Position numbers and translations under genes: made by a program. DNA of 64,000 nt from Pseudanabaena sp. SR411 (GTDB taxonomy: Bacteria; Cyanobacteriota; Cyanobacteriia; Pseudanabaenales; Pseudanabaenaceae), in contig NZ_NDHW01000115.1 in NCBI RefSeq assembly GCF_002251945.1, positions 1-64,000 of the forward strand, in the 5' to 3' direction. How positions within the stretch are numbered: position 1 is the first letter of the stretch; every line of letters starts with the position of its first letter. This document shows positions 1-8,279 of this stretch, piece by piece. The notes beneath the pieces were generated by a model. The model was not told where the DNA came from. It searched no databases and was given only the letters and a program-made list of their open reading frames with translations.

Positions 1-167
1 TGATTCTTTTGGGATTAAAGCCCAAAATACTTGCTGTATAAGGATTTGCTTTCTAAATATTTTTTTCAGTAAAATAAGAGCGGAATGTGGGATCTAACAT
101 TTTGTAATTTAGAGACGCAACCTGCCTTGGTTTAAGTTTCACAGATATAGCGATCGCTTAATTCTGA

Positions 168-890
168 TTAGCTTTGACTTGCTTTGATTTTCTCTAGAGC
201 GATCGCTTTAGGAAACAGGACATTGTTCTCCTTGTGGATATGTTGATGCATATCCTGCTCAAAGTTCAGCAAACCATCGAGCATGGCGCGATAGGTGTTG
301 CAAGCCCATTCAGGGGGAGTGTAATTATCGGTGAGTTGACGTAGTTGACCGAGAGCAACGCCAGCTTCGTCATGCTCAAATTCCATTTGATGTACAGGAT
401 TAGCGATCGTGCCGCAATGGAAAGAGGGAACTATGGCGCTAGATTCTAACTGACGGATCATCGGGAATAAAATCTTTTCTTCTTTCTGCAAATGCGTCTC
501 TAGTTCTTGAGATATCGCGAGAAATATATCCTTGATTTGATGGAGACGTGGTTCTTTTTCCCCATGCACTGCCGCGACTTTGGCTACCATCTTTTCCAAG
601 CGAGGTAGCTCAGTATGTAGGTAGGCATGGTGGGTTTGTTCGATGTGGTCGGCTAGTTTAGTAAGGGATAGAGTTGCTACATTCATCTCTATCTCAGTGT
701 TTGAATTAGCAATCACTTCTAATTGGGCGAGAAAGGTCTGTGGATCAATACCTTGGTTGCGACATGCCTCATCCAGCGTTTTCTTGCCGCCGCAGCAATA
801 GTCAACTTTGGCTTGTTCAAACAGGCGCGAAAGGGAAGGGCGATCGCGAACGATTTCGCCTACGGTATCGCTGATTTGAAAAGTTGCCAT
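168..890 (-). CDS. ric: RIC-family di-iron protein for iron-sulfur cluster repair
   Basis: Cytoplasmic di-iron protein of the YtfE/ScdA family, which restores iron-sulfur clusters damaged by nitric oxide or oxidants. Residues 1 to about 60 form the DUF542 domain with the adjacent cysteines of YCCGGKKTLDEAC. The rest is a hemerythrin-like helical bundle carrying spaced histidines (HIEQTHHAYLH, HLQKEEKILFP, HQMEFEHDEA, HQHIHKENNVLFP) expected to hold the iron pair. At 240 residues it is full length. It lies 63 bp downstream of the truncated hemoglobin gene on the same strand, and a Crp/Fnr-type regulator diverges just beyond, so a nitrosative-stress role is likely. The operon link is inferred. 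Confidence 0.93.
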   Translation of the reverse strand: MATFQISDTVGEIVRDRPSLSRLFEQAKVDYCCGGKKTLDEACRNQGIDPQTFLAQLEVIANSNTEIEMNVATLSLTKLADHIEQTHHAYLHTELPRLEKMVAKVAAVHGEKEPRLHQIKDIFLAISQELETHLQKEEKILFPMIRQLESSAIVPSFHCGTIANPVHQMEFEHDEAGVALGQLRQLTDNYTPPEWACNTYRAMLDGLLNFEQDMHQHIHKENNVLFPKAIALEKIKASQS

Positions 891-917
891 ATATTTATTG
901 TCCTGTTTTTTCTAGAT

Positions 918-944
918 CGAAAGTGCTATAAAGCAGCACTTTCG
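918..944. terminator. Hairpin between glbN and ric
   Basis: Ten-base arms (CGAAAGTGCT and its complement) enclose a 7-base loop in the 63-bp gap between the two genes. A run of T follows on the minus strand only weakly. It may attenuate read-through from glbN into ric or act as a processing site. Confidence 0.5.
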
Positions 945-953
945 ACAAAATCT

Positions 954-1328
954 TTAGCCGTTCAAAACATCTTTTTTGTGCTGTGGAGCCGCCGCTACTG
1001 CTGCTACCTCTGCCAATAGTTCATCAGCAACTCCCATCTCTTTGAGGGTAATCATCAAATCCTCAGCAACCGCATCAAAGTGAGTCCCATTTAAACCCTG
1101 CTTTTCTACCAACTCTTTGTGAGCTTCGCGCATATAACGACCGTCATATTTGTCAGTACCACCAAAGGCATAGGTGAGAAAGGCTTTCTGATGCGCCCTT
1201 TGCTTCACCATATCTGTATCTGCAAAAAAGTGTTTGATGCGATCATCCTGTAACACTCTTTCATAGAAGCGATCGACAGCTACATCAACGGCTGCTGCAC
1301 CACCTAGCTTTTCAAATAATGTTGTCAT
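954..1328 (-). CDS. glbN: Group I truncated hemoglobin (cyanoglobin)
   Basis: Small 2-on-2 heme globin that binds oxygen and NO, typically used for NO dioxygenation or redox protection. The protein begins TTLFEKLGGAAAVDVAVDRF and contains the family's FFADTDM and QKAFLTYAFGG segments; the histidine in REAHKEL is the likely proximal heme ligand. About 124 residues is the normal size. The ATG at 1328 is preferred over an in-frame TTG two codons upstream because it gives the standard N-terminus. A palindromic Fnr/Dnr-type site lies 67 bp upstream and ric follows downstream. This pairing of globin and RIC strongly suggests NO defence. Confidence 0.93.
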   Translation of the reverse strand: MTTLFEKLGGAAAVDVAVDRFYERVLQDDRIKHFFADTDMVKQRAHQKAFLTYAFGGTDKYDGRYMREAHKELVEKQGLNGTHFDAVAEDLMITLKEMGVADELLAEVAAVAAAPQHKKDVLNG

Positions 1329-1365
1329 ATGCAATTTGTGTTTAATCTAATTTGTTGTTGATAGC

Positions 1366-1408
1366 AGCATAGGAGAACATCACCTGAGAAGTCTTTGACT
1401 TAAGTCAA
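1366..1408 (-). promoter_or_regulatory. Predicted Fnr/Dnr-type operator and -10 box of glbN
   Basis: TTGACTTAAGTCAA at 1395-1408 is a perfect 14-bp palindrome matching the consensus shape of Crp/Fnr-superfamily sites of the Dnr/NnrR kind. On the minus strand TATGCT (1371-1366) follows the site centre by about 31 bases, the spacing of a class II activator promoter centred near -41.5. The predicted transcript would start about 30 bases before the glbN ATG. Function is inferred from sequence and from the adjacent regulator gene. Confidence 0.7.
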
Positions 1409-1449
1409 AAAAAACTTAAAAAATTCTTAACTCTAAAACTAATTTTGTT

Positions 1450-1566
1450 ATACATTAATTCAAGTTTTGCTTAGAAATTAAAACCCAAAAGAGTAATGGC
1501 GGCGCTTCGCGCCGCCATTACTCTTTTGGGTTTTGATTTGTACTGACTAATTCGACCATTGTTATA
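1450..1566. repeat. Degenerate copy of MITE family A with 55-bp perfect hairpin
   Basis: The core at 1480-1534 is a perfect palindrome (26-base arms, 3-base loop) beginning AAAACCCAAAAGAG with centre GGCGCTTCGCGCC. Flanks resemble the ends of the better preserved copies at 10619 and 46465 (AAGTTTTGCTTAG on the left, GATTTGT...CTGACTA on the right) but have drifted. It lies between the glbN promoter and the divergent regulator gene. Confidence 0.75.
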
Positions 1567-1627
1567 CAAAGCTGTAATCTTTTGATTGGAAGTATAGTTG
1601 TTGAACGCAACGATCGCATTGAGAAAA

Positions 1628-2308
1628 ATGTTAAACAAATTAGACTTGAGCCATTGGTTGCAGACGATTCTAATTTTTCGAGGATTATCGCCAGAGCAAC
1701 TCATTCCTTTAGCTCAAATTGCTCAACTGCAAAAGTTTGACAAAGGCGAGGCAATCTTCCTTCAAGATAGTGAAGCAACAGGATTTTTCATAGTCCACAC
1801 AGGACGAGTTAAGGTTTTTAAAATGGCTGCTAATGGCAAAGAACACATCTTACATTTGCTGAATGGGCAAGATTACTTTGCAGAAGTCCCTGCCCTCGAT
1901 GGCAAAGCTTTCCCTGCTTCGGCGATCGCCTTAGAATACACAGAATTAATCTTCTTTCCTCGGCTTCCCTTTCTAGCTTTGCTTCACCAATATCCTGCGA
2001 TTGCCATCAATATGTTGATGAGTATGGCAAGCCACTCACGCAAACTCGCGCACATGGTCGAAGAACTCTCTTGTAAGGATGTACCACAACGATTAGCTTC
2101 CTATTTATTGGATTTAAGCGATCATGAAAGTGGCGCTAATGTCATAACTCTGGATGTCACCAAAACTCAATTAGCCGCAACTTTAGGAACAATTCCTGCC
2201 ACCCTATCTAGAGCTTTTTACCGTCTTAGTAGTGAAGGATTAATTGCGATCAATGGTTCACAAATTGAGTTATTGGATCGCGATCGCTTGCAAGATACCA
2301 GCGATTAG
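1628..2308 (+). CDS. Crp/Fnr-family transcriptional regulator, Dnr/NnrR-like
   Basis: DNA-binding regulator with an N-terminal cyclic-nucleotide-binding-type beta barrel (GFFIVHTGRVKVFKM; GKEHILHLLNGQDYF) and a C-terminal winged helix (TKTQLAATLGTIPATLSRAF as recognition region). It lacks the N-terminal cysteine cluster of oxygen-sensing Fnr, so Dnr-type sensing fits better. The ATG at 1628 starts the protein as MLNKLDLSHWLQ; a TTG ten codons earlier is open but unneeded. It diverges from glbN-ric, whose promoter carries a matching palindrome, so it probably activates that pair in response to NO. Ligand and target are inferred. Confidence 0.88.
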   Translation: MLNKLDLSHWLQTILIFRGLSPEQLIPLAQIAQLQKFDKGEAIFLQDSEATGFFIVHTGRVKVFKMAANGKEHILHLLNGQDYFAEVPALDGKAFPASAIALEYTELIFFPRLPFLALLHQYPAIAINMLMSMASHSRKLAHMVEELSCKDVPQRLASYLLDLSDHESGANVITLDVTKTQLAATLGTIPATLSRAFYRLSSEGLIAINGSQIELLDRDRLQDTSD

Positions 2309-2312
2309 AGTA

Positions 2313-2362
2313 AAGAACCGATTATTTGTGGCGCGAAGCCGCGCCACAAATAATCGGTTCTT
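2313..2362. repeat. Convergent-gene hairpin, GTGGCGC family
   Basis: Perfect 22-base arms (AAGAACCGATTATTTGTGGC...) around a 6-base loop lie between the regulator and ispE, which converge. Related hairpins with the same outer GATT-TTTGTGGCG theme occur at 15161 and 24054. It could work as a two-way terminator. Confidence 0.7.
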
Positions 2363-2388
2363 GATTTTGTTAAGCCCCTTGTCTGTAA

Positions 2389-3297
2389 TCAAGCATCAAA
2401 GATCGATCTAACTAAGCTCTTTACCACCCATACATCAATGTCATCGGTTCTCACAGCTTCAGCAATTTGCTGAGCGCGATCTAGATCGGGCGCGATCGCA
2501 AATACCGTTGATCCAGATCCAGACATCATCGCGCCAAGACATTCTTGATCTAGCAATTTATTTTTGAGTTCAGCAATTGCAGGATACTCAGGCAATACTA
2601 CTCGTTCGAGATCGTTGTATAGTAAGCGCCCAATTTTATGAGGTGCGGATTCACCACCAGAAGCGATCGCCGCCACGATTTGACTAGAGAGATTTTGATT
2701 TTTGACTTGACTCGTGGCAAGCAACTCTTGCTTGCGGAAAGTTTGATAAGCCCATGCAGTCGCGATCGCAATCTGACGTGGCTTGCAAATCACTAAGACT
2801 AAATCAATGAGATCGGGCAAAGGTGAAAGTACTTCGCCTCGACCTGTCGCTAAAGCAGTGCCACCAGAGACACAGAAAGGAATATCAGAACCTAACTGCG
2901 CCGCAAAATCACAAAGCTGTGACTGGGTGAGTCCCAAATCCCAAAGGCGATCAATCCCCACAAAAACTGCGGCGGCATTTGCCGAGCCACCAGCTAAACC
3001 AGCCCCCATCGGAATTTGCTTGTCGATTACAATTTCCATGCCCCCAATCTCTGGATAAAGGCTCTGCATCAAAGCAGCAGCCTTATAAGCCAGATTAGAG
3101 CGATCGCAAGGTACTTCAGGGTTAGTACAAAGGATTTGAATCTCATCTGTACCGATTTTACGAATATCAACGCGATCGCATAGATCAATACTCTGCAAAA
3201 TCATCACTAGATCGTGGTAACCATCAGCACGATTCCCCGTAATCTCCAGATAGAGATTAATTTTTGCGGCAGCTTTGAGAGAAATACGCGAGGTCAT
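2389..3297 (-). CDS. ispE: 4-diphosphocytidyl-2-C-methyl-D-erythritol kinase
   Basis: GHMP-family kinase of the MEP isoprenoid pathway. It phosphorylates CDP-methylerythritol at the 2-hydroxyl with ATP, supplying precursors for carotenoids, the phytyl tail and quinones. The start KAAAKINLYLEITGNRADGYH and the ATP-binding glycine loop PMGAGLAGGSANAAA (about residues 96-110) are diagnostic, as is the C-terminal MMSGSGSTVFAI motif. At 302 residues it is full length. Its ATG overlaps the stop of pipX by four bases (ATGA), so the two are probably cotranscribed and translationally coupled. Confidence 0.97.
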   Translation of the reverse strand: MTSRISLKAAAKINLYLEITGNRADGYHDLVMILQSIDLCDRVDIRKIGTDEIQILCTNPEVPCDRSNLAYKAAALMQSLYPEIGGMEIVIDKQIPMGAGLAGGSANAAAVFVGIDRLWDLGLTQSQLCDFAAQLGSDIPFCVSGGTALATGRGEVLSPLPDLIDLVLVICKPRQIAIATAWAYQTFRKQELLATSQVKNQNLSSQIVAAIASGGESAPHKIGRLLYNDLERVVLPEYPAIAELKNKLLDQECLGAMMSGSGSTVFAIAPDLDRAQQIAEAVRTDDIDVWVVKSLVRSIFDA

Positions 3298-3563
3298 TGG
3301 GAAAAAGTTCGCTTGTATATGTGCTGTAAGTTTTTTTGATCAGTATCAGTGCCGCCACGCCGCAGCGATCGCATTTGGTTTTCGACCATGAGCTTGGCAT
3401 CTGCTCGTGAGACAGGCTCAAACTGAACACCGTCAGGACTAGTAGTAATTAGGAAAAACAACCTTTGTGCGTAGAGAGTGGTAAACAAACTACGAAACTC
3501 ATCTACCCTACATAAGCGAGATAGCAAGCCAAAAGTAGGATGATTTAGATAGTGTTCGGACAT
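3294..3563 (-). CDS. pipX: PII-interacting protein X, NtcA coactivator
   Basis: Small cyanobacterial protein that shuttles between PII (GlnB) and the nitrogen regulator NtcA, coactivating NtcA when 2-oxoglutarate is high. From the ATG at 3563 it has 89 residues, exactly the family length, and begins MSEHYLNHPTFGLLSRLC; the Tudor-like core shows the conserved TTLYAQRLFFLITT and FEPVSRADAKLMVE. A longer reading from 3635 would add 24 residues without family support. It overlaps ispE by four bases. The identification rests on recognising the family sequence. Confidence 0.95.
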   Translation of the reverse strand: MSEHYLNHPTFGLLSRLCRVDEFRSLFTTLYAQRLFFLITTSPDGVQFEPVSRADAKLMVENQMRSLRRGGTDTDQKNLQHIYKRTFSQ

Positions 3564-3810
3564 TTGGCGGGCTAGAAAATTTAGTAAATTTGATGAACTA
3601 GGAGAGGTGAATTTTTTCTGTATCGTAAACAACATGAGTTTAACGAAATAATCAGGGAGGAGGATTTATCAAGAAGCTAAAAAATCCCCAGAGATCAGAC
3701 AATACAACCTATTCGATAATATTACGCTTACTATTTTGATATGTTAAGTGCGATTAATCAGGAAATGTTATCAAACCTTAACGACTTTTTAGCTAGACTT
3801 CGAGTAAATT

Positions 3811-4218
3811 ATGACTCAAATTTTTAATTTTCATGTTCTTCAAAGACTTGTTTTAGTTACAGTCATGCTCTTTACCCTTTTGATCGCACCCTATCAGGCG
3901 ATCGCTGCTGAACGTCGTCCTGTGATCCCTGCTCATGGGCAGCCGATTCTCAGCGGTAATATGCATGGCTCTGACTGGATGTCGGCTTCTAATGAGTCTA
4001 AGCAAGCTTACTGTGAAGAAGCCTTTGCCGCTTTTCGTGGCTCTGCGGCTCAAAGCTATATCATCAGCCACAATATCCAAAGTCTGAGTCCAGAAGGACT
4101 ATGTGATCGCATGGATCAGTACTACAGCCTCGAAGAATATGCCGATGATCGTCTGGGTTCAGCCGCAGCGATCGCCCCAATCTTATTTGCCGATACCCCC
4201 CTTGGTACTAAATACTAA
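3811..4218 (+). CDS. Secreted protein of unknown function
   Basis: A 135-residue protein with a clear signal peptide: a hydrophobic stretch LVLVTVMLFTLLIA (about residues 13-26) ending near AIAA/ERRP. The mature part of about 100 residues has two cysteines (AYCEEAF, GLCDRMD) that could form a disulfide, and ends DTPLGTKY. It has no motif I recognise. It stands alone between pipX on the other strand and the desA pair. Location in the periplasm, lumen or exterior is inferred from the signal peptide. Confidence 0.75.
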   Translation: MTQIFNFHVLQRLVLVTVMLFTLLIAPYQAIAAERRPVIPAHGQPILSGNMHGSDWMSASNESKQAYCEEAFAAFRGSAAQSYIISHNIQSLSPEGLCDRMDQYYSLEEYADDRLGSAAAIAPILFADTPLGTKY

Positions 4219-4471
4219 ACCTAAAAACAAACTTAAAAAGTAAGGGCTGTACTAAGCATAGCCTTTAATCTAGGGGCTAGGGAACATGTCAAGTAATCGT
4301 ATTGTCTGTGTAATAAGTAACAGTTACAACGATCTCAATCCGTATAATTACTCATTAGATATGTTTATGGTACACAAAAATACACATGACATAGGATAGA
4401 ATCTGAGTCATAAAATATTTTTGTTATTTTGTGGTGTGATCGTAACGTTTTCAAAGCGTTTTAAAGGAAGT

Positions 4472-4654
4472 ATGAGCAAACAAACTGAAGCCCCATCAAA
4501 AGAGATTTCTACATTGAACGTAACCGCTAAAAAGTTATATTCCGAAGAAGTTCAAGCCGAACTGGCGGAATTGCAATCTGATATTGATGTTCTTTTCCAA
4601 CAATTACAAAGCTTGAGCCGTCAACGCCTGACCGCAGTAGGGAGTGCTCAGTAG
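4472..4654 (+). CDS. Small coiled-coil protein coupled to desA
   Basis: A 60-residue hydrophilic protein whose second half, [20 protein letters not shown] onward, has heptad-like leucine spacing typical of a short coiled coil. The ATG at 4472 follows the strong ribosome site AAAGGAAG. Its TAG stop shares its final G with the GTG start of the desaturase (TAGTG), implying translational coupling. TATAAT at 4343-4348 could be the operon's -10. I do not recognise the family. Because of the coupling it may help make, place or regulate the desaturase; this is inference. Confidence 0.72.
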   Translation: MSKQTEAPSKEISTLNVTAKKLYSEEVQAELAELQSDIDVLFQQLQSLSRQRLTAVGSAQ

Positions 4655-5688
4655 TGGTTGCCATACAAAACTCCTCACACACTCTTACCCCTGAGACTAC
4701 CCTCCGCGACATCATCAAAACTATCCCTACTGAATACTTTGAGAAAAAACCTCTCAGAGCTTGGTTGAATGTTTTGTTTTCCTTAACAGCCGCCGCGCTT
4801 GGTTATGCCAGCATCGCTTTTTCTCCTTGGTATTTGTTGCCTTTCGCTTGGATCTTTACGGGTACGGCTCTGACAGGCTGGTTCGTGATTGGTCATGACT
4901 GTGGACATCGCTCCTTTTCTAATAAGAGTTGGGTCAACGATCTGGTTGGTCATATTGCCTTCTTACCTCTTCTCTACCCTTTCCACGGCTGGAGATTCAA
5001 GCATGATTACCATCACCTGCATACCAATAAAATGGGTGAAGATAATGCTTGGTATCCTTTCACTGTTGAACAGTATGAAGAAGGCAAAGGTCTAATTTCT
5101 AATGTTTATCGCCTGATTCGCACCAATTTTTGGTGGCTTGGATCGATCTTGCATTGGGCAAATTTGCACTTTGATGCCAGTCTTTATCCTGAGCGTCAGC
5201 AAGAACCAGTGAAGTTTTCCTATCGCTTGGTGATTGTTTTTGCGGCGATCGCTTTACCAATTTTGATTTACACCACAGGTTTCTTAGGATTTATCAATTT
5301 CTTTTTGATGCCTTGGTTGGTTTATCACTTCTGGATGAGTACTTTCACCCTTGTTCACCACACAATGCCAGATATTCAATTTAAAACTCCAGATAAATGG
5401 CATGCAGCGACCGATCAGCTAACTGGAACTGTCCATTGTGACTATCCTGCTTGGGTGGAATGGCTTTGTCACGATATCAATGTGCATGTGCCTCACCACA
5501 TTTCGACAGGTATTCCTTCGTATAACTTACGTCTAGCGCATAAGTCTCTTGATGAGAATTGGGGACAATACATGTATAAGACTAAGTTTTCTTGGGCTTT
5601 GATGAAGGATATTGGCGATCGCTGCCATATCTATGATTCTGAGAAATGCTACAAAACCTTTGCTGAAGTTGATGCTAAATCAGTTTAG
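4654..5688 (+). CDS. desA: Delta-12 acyl-lipid fatty acid desaturase
   Basis: Membrane di-iron desaturase that introduces the delta-12 double bond into lipid-bound oleate, using ferredoxin. The three histidine boxes are visible: HDCGH at residues 81-85, HDYHH near 117-121 and HVPHH near 278-282. The context [15 protein letters not shown] fits DesA better than DesB. Two pairs of membrane segments flank the boxes ([29 protein letters not shown]). The start is GTG, overlapping the stop of the upstream small gene by one base. At 344 residues it is normal length. Cold induction is typical of the family but is not visible here. Confidence 0.92.
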   Translation: MVAIQNSSHTLTPETTLRDIIKTIPTEYFEKKPLRAWLNVLFSLTAAALGYASIAFSPWYLLPFAWIFTGTALTGWFVIGHDCGHRSFSNKSWVNDLVGHIAFLPLLYPFHGWRFKHDYHHLHTNKMGEDNAWYPFTVEQYEEGKGLISNVYRLIRTNFWWLGSILHWANLHFDASLYPERQQEPVKFSYRLVIVFAAIALPILIYTTGFLGFINFFLMPWLVYHFWMSTFTLVHHTMPDIQFKTPDKWHAATDQLTGTVHCDYPAWVEWLCHDINVHVPHHISTGIPSYNLRLAHKSLDENWGQYMYKTKFSWALMKDIGDRCHIYDSEKCYKTFAEVDAKSV

Positions 5689-5708
5689 CTAAATTTAATC
5701 TTAATCCC

Positions 5709-5746
5709 AAAAAAAGAGACGTTGCTAAGCAACGTCTCTTTTTTTT
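5709..5746. terminator. Terminator after desA
   Basis: The stem GAGACGTTGCT / AGCAACGTCTC is flanked by A7 and T7 or more, so it can terminate in both directions. A second perfect hairpin (GTTCAGGGCAGCG arms, 5747-5777) follows, and outer arms AATCCCAAAA / TTTTGGGATT enclose both, giving a branched palindrome. Confidence 0.85.
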
Positions 5747-5807
5747 GTTCAGGGCAGCGCTTTTCGCTGCCCTGAACTTTTGGGATTAATGCTATTGCGC
5801 GATTATG

Positions 5808-5841
5808 TTTCATATTGTAGTATGCATACTACAATATGAAA
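5808..5841. promoter_or_regulatory. 34-bp perfect palindrome upstream of rtcB
   Basis: The half TTTCATATTGTAGTATG is followed immediately by its exact complement, with no loop, ending 8 bases before the rtcB ATG. It could be a repressor operator or a strong leader hairpin next to the start codon. It is AT-rich and lacks the GC core of the window's other hairpins, so it belongs to none of those repeat families. Confidence 0.75.
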
Positions 5842-5849
5842 TTAAGACT

Positions 5850-7031
5850 ATGCCTTATCAACAGTTAAATATCTCAACACCCAAGCCTGTCTTGTCTTGG
5901 GCTGATCATGACCTAGGTTATGAAGAAACCAAAATGGCAAAGAATGTTGCATCCTTGCCATTTGTGTTTAAGCATGTAGCCCTCATGCCTGACGTACATC
6001 TCGGTAAGGGCGCTCTTGTTGGTTCCGTGATTGCCACTAAAGAAGCGATCGTACCTGCGGCGGTAGGCGTAGACATTGGCTGTGGCATGGCAGCAATTAA
6101 AACTCCATTTTGCTACGAACAGCTAGAAGGTAAGCTTAAGCAAATTCGTCTAGAAATCGAAGCCGCAATTCCCGTAGGTTTTAATGACAATAAAGAAGTT
6201 GAAAAGCCAGTGCTAAATTGGCAAGGATGGCGAGAATTCCGCGAATTACATTCAGGAGTTCAACATCTGGAAGGTAAAGCGATGAAGCAAATGGGTTCTC
6301 TAGGTGGAGGTAATCACTTCATAGAGGTTTGCATAGATACAGATAATCAGGTGTGGCTGATGCTCCATTCTGGTTCTCGAAATATTGGCAATATGCTGGC
6401 TCAAAGACATATCGATACAGCCAAAAATCTCGCACGGTTAGCAGAAAATTCTTTACCTGATAAGGATCTTGCCTATTTTATTGCGGGTACTACTGAATTC
6501 GCAGCTTATTGGCGAGATTTGCAATGGGCGCAGGAATATGCACGTTTCAATCGCGATGTCATGATGGCAAGATTTAAGAAGATTATCGAGAAGTATGCTA
6601 GCGGCGGCAAGCCTGTGAAGCCTTTACTAACTGTAAACTGTCATCATAACTATGCAGAAAAAGAAACTCATTTTGGAGAAGATGTCTATGTCACACGCAA
6701 AGGTGCAGTAAGGGCAAGAACTGAGGACTATGGTATTATCCCTGGATCAATGGGAGCGAAGTCTTTCATTGTCAAAGGGAAAAGTAATGCTGAAAGTTAT
6801 TGCTCCTGTTCTCACGGGGCTGGGCGCTTGCTATCGCGGAGTAAAGCGAAGGATCAATTCACTTTAGATGACTTAATTCAGCAGACTCAAGGCATTGAGT
6901 GCCGCAAGGATACTAGCCTCATTGATGAGATTCCTGCGGCATATAAACCAATTGAACAAGTAATGAATCAGCAATCTGATCTAGTGGAAGTAGTTGCGAC
7001 TTTGAAGCAGATTATCTGTGTGAAAGGCTAA
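5850..7031 (+). CDS. rtcB: RtcB-type RNA-splicing ligase
   Basis: GTP- and Mn-dependent ligase that joins 2',3'-cyclic phosphate or 3'-phosphate RNA ends to 5'-hydroxyl ends, in tRNA splicing or RNA repair. Diagnostic motifs in order: DVHLGKGALVGSV, VGVDIGCGM with the metal-binding cysteine, GGGNHFIEV, HSGSRNIG, VNCHHNY, and SHGAGRLLSR containing the histidine that takes GMP. About 393 residues places it among the shorter RtcBs. The ATG at 5850 is chosen because the open frame upstream only crosses the palindrome. It is followed by a HEPN-motif protein and a PIN toxin pair. Confidence 0.95.
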   Translation: MPYQQLNISTPKPVLSWADHDLGYEETKMAKNVASLPFVFKHVALMPDVHLGKGALVGSVIATKEAIVPAAVGVDIGCGMAAIKTPFCYEQLEGKLKQIRLEIEAAIPVGFNDNKEVEKPVLNWQGWREFRELHSGVQHLEGKAMKQMGSLGGGNHFIEVCIDTDNQVWLMLHSGSRNIGNMLAQRHIDTAKNLARLAENSLPDKDLAYFIAGTTEFAAYWRDLQWAQEYARFNRDVMMARFKKIIEKYASGGKPVKPLLTVNCHHNYAEKETHFGEDVYVTRKGAVRARTEDYGIIPGSMGAKSFIVKGKSNAESYCSCSHGAGRLLSRSKAKDQFTLDDLIQQTQGIECRKDTSLIDEIPAAYKPIEQVMNQQSDLVEVVATLKQIICVKG

Positions 7032-7259
7032 GCATTATGCTTAGCAATGTTTTTAATGAAAGCAATACACATCATGTAGTTTGACCGCAATGTATCTCCT
7101 CAGATTCCAACGGTCAAATTTTAACTTTTTTATCCTTCAATCTAGTATTTTATTTTAACCATTTAGAAGAAATTTTTTTAATACATCTCTACTCCTCAAT
7201 ATATAGCCTAATTGCCTGCGTACTATAATAAATCATTACGACGATAGACAGGAGCAGCT

Positions 7260-8141
7260 TTGAAAAACACACATCAACGCTTAGTTCAGCAACTTTCACA
7301 GTTAGCTTCTGAAGGCATGTTTGGTCATTCTATTAAAGAATCTCAACAGCATTATGATCAGCTTAAACTTCTAGGAGGAGTTGCTGTTTTGATTCAAGTA
7401 GCTTGCGATTTTCAAGAAGAAACTGAACGTCAAGTGCAAGAGATTAATGAGATTCGTAGCCGAGTGTGTCAGCTTCTGATAGTTGCATATCGAGAAGCTA
7501 AACGCAAAGACCCTGAAATTGCTTTAGCATTTGTTCATAGCTTTATTGAAGATTATCCAAGTATTCCTGAATCATCTTTATTAACTCGTTGGTGTTCGTT
7601 GACTCAATCTAGCCTTGCTGCGAGAGAAATAAGTCATTCACAAAATCGACTTTTAACTTGGCAAATTTATAAACAGCTATTTCAATCATATAACGAATTT
7701 CTCAATGGATTGTTGTCTTACTTAATAATTCTATGGCGTACATCGTTGGGCAAAACAGTTAACTTACAAGTGTTTGATACTAACTATGCAAATAAAGTCA
7801 ATGATTTTAATACTCTAACTGGAGGTGAGAATGGAGTATTTTATATATTCGGCAGACTTGCTCGTCCAAAAATTAGGAATGCAATCGCGCATGAAAGTAT
7901 TTGGTTCGATTCAGAAGCTATGAAGGTGCGGTTTACTGATGGTCGTGGAAATACAAAGGTTGAATCTGAGATGGATTTCACTGAGTTTATAGTTTTAGCT
8001 GGACTAGGTTCTCATCTTGCTCATGCTTACATTGCTGCAATTTCTGTGATAGCAGTTATGGAAGATGGAACAGATTTTGCTAAATCGCTATTGCCGCATC
8101 AGTTAGTGAAAGTTTTTAATTACTTACCTGATGCATCATAG
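7260..8141 (+). CDS. Unknown protein with a HEPN-like RNAIAH motif
   Basis: A 293-residue mostly helical protein that I cannot assign to a family. The segment PKIRNAIAHESIWFD contains R206-N-A-I-A-H211, the R-x4-H arrangement with a polar residue after R that marks HEPN ribonuclease domains. A long helical N-terminal half precedes it and HAYIAAISVIAVM follows. The start is TTG at 7260 with AGGAG five bases before it; the next ATG is at 7317. It lies 228 bp after rtcB, whose substrates (cyclic phosphate and 5'-OH ends) are what HEPN nucleases leave. RNase activity is inferred from one motif. Confidence 0.68.
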   Translation: MKNTHQRLVQQLSQLASEGMFGHSIKESQQHYDQLKLLGGVAVLIQVACDFQEETERQVQEINEIRSRVCQLLIVAYREAKRKDPEIALAFVHSFIEDYPSIPESSLLTRWCSLTQSSLAAREISHSQNRLLTWQIYKQLFQSYNEFLNGLLSYLIILWRTSLGKTVNLQVFDTNYANKVNDFNTLTGGENGVFYIFGRLARPKIRNAIAHESIWFDSEAMKVRFTDGRGNTKVESEMDFTEFIVLAGLGSHLAHAYIAAISVIAVMEDGTDFAKSLLPHQLVKVFNYLPDAS

Positions 8142-8279
8142 AAACCTTGCTATATCGAATTGCCAAAAACTGATCATCAATGATTTACTCTCTAATTCAG
8201 TTAAATGATCGCCCTTTGTCAATTATCAAAACTTACTAGGTCTATATAATAAGTCATTAATTTTTAAGAGATAACAAAA

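Noticed and set aside
1471-1704. 77-codon minus-strand frame over the regulator start
   Set aside because: It is formed by the family A palindrome and the complement of the regulator's first codons.
4670-4680. ACTCCTCACAC, identical to the core of the cyanobacterial sRNA Yfr1
   Set aside because: It lies in the first codons of desA (NSSHT) and lacks the flanking hairpin and terminator that define Yfr1, so it is probably chance.
5805-5849. N-terminal extension of RtcB (15 codons)
   Set aside because: The extension is the 34-bp palindrome and RtcB homologs start near MPYQQLNIS.
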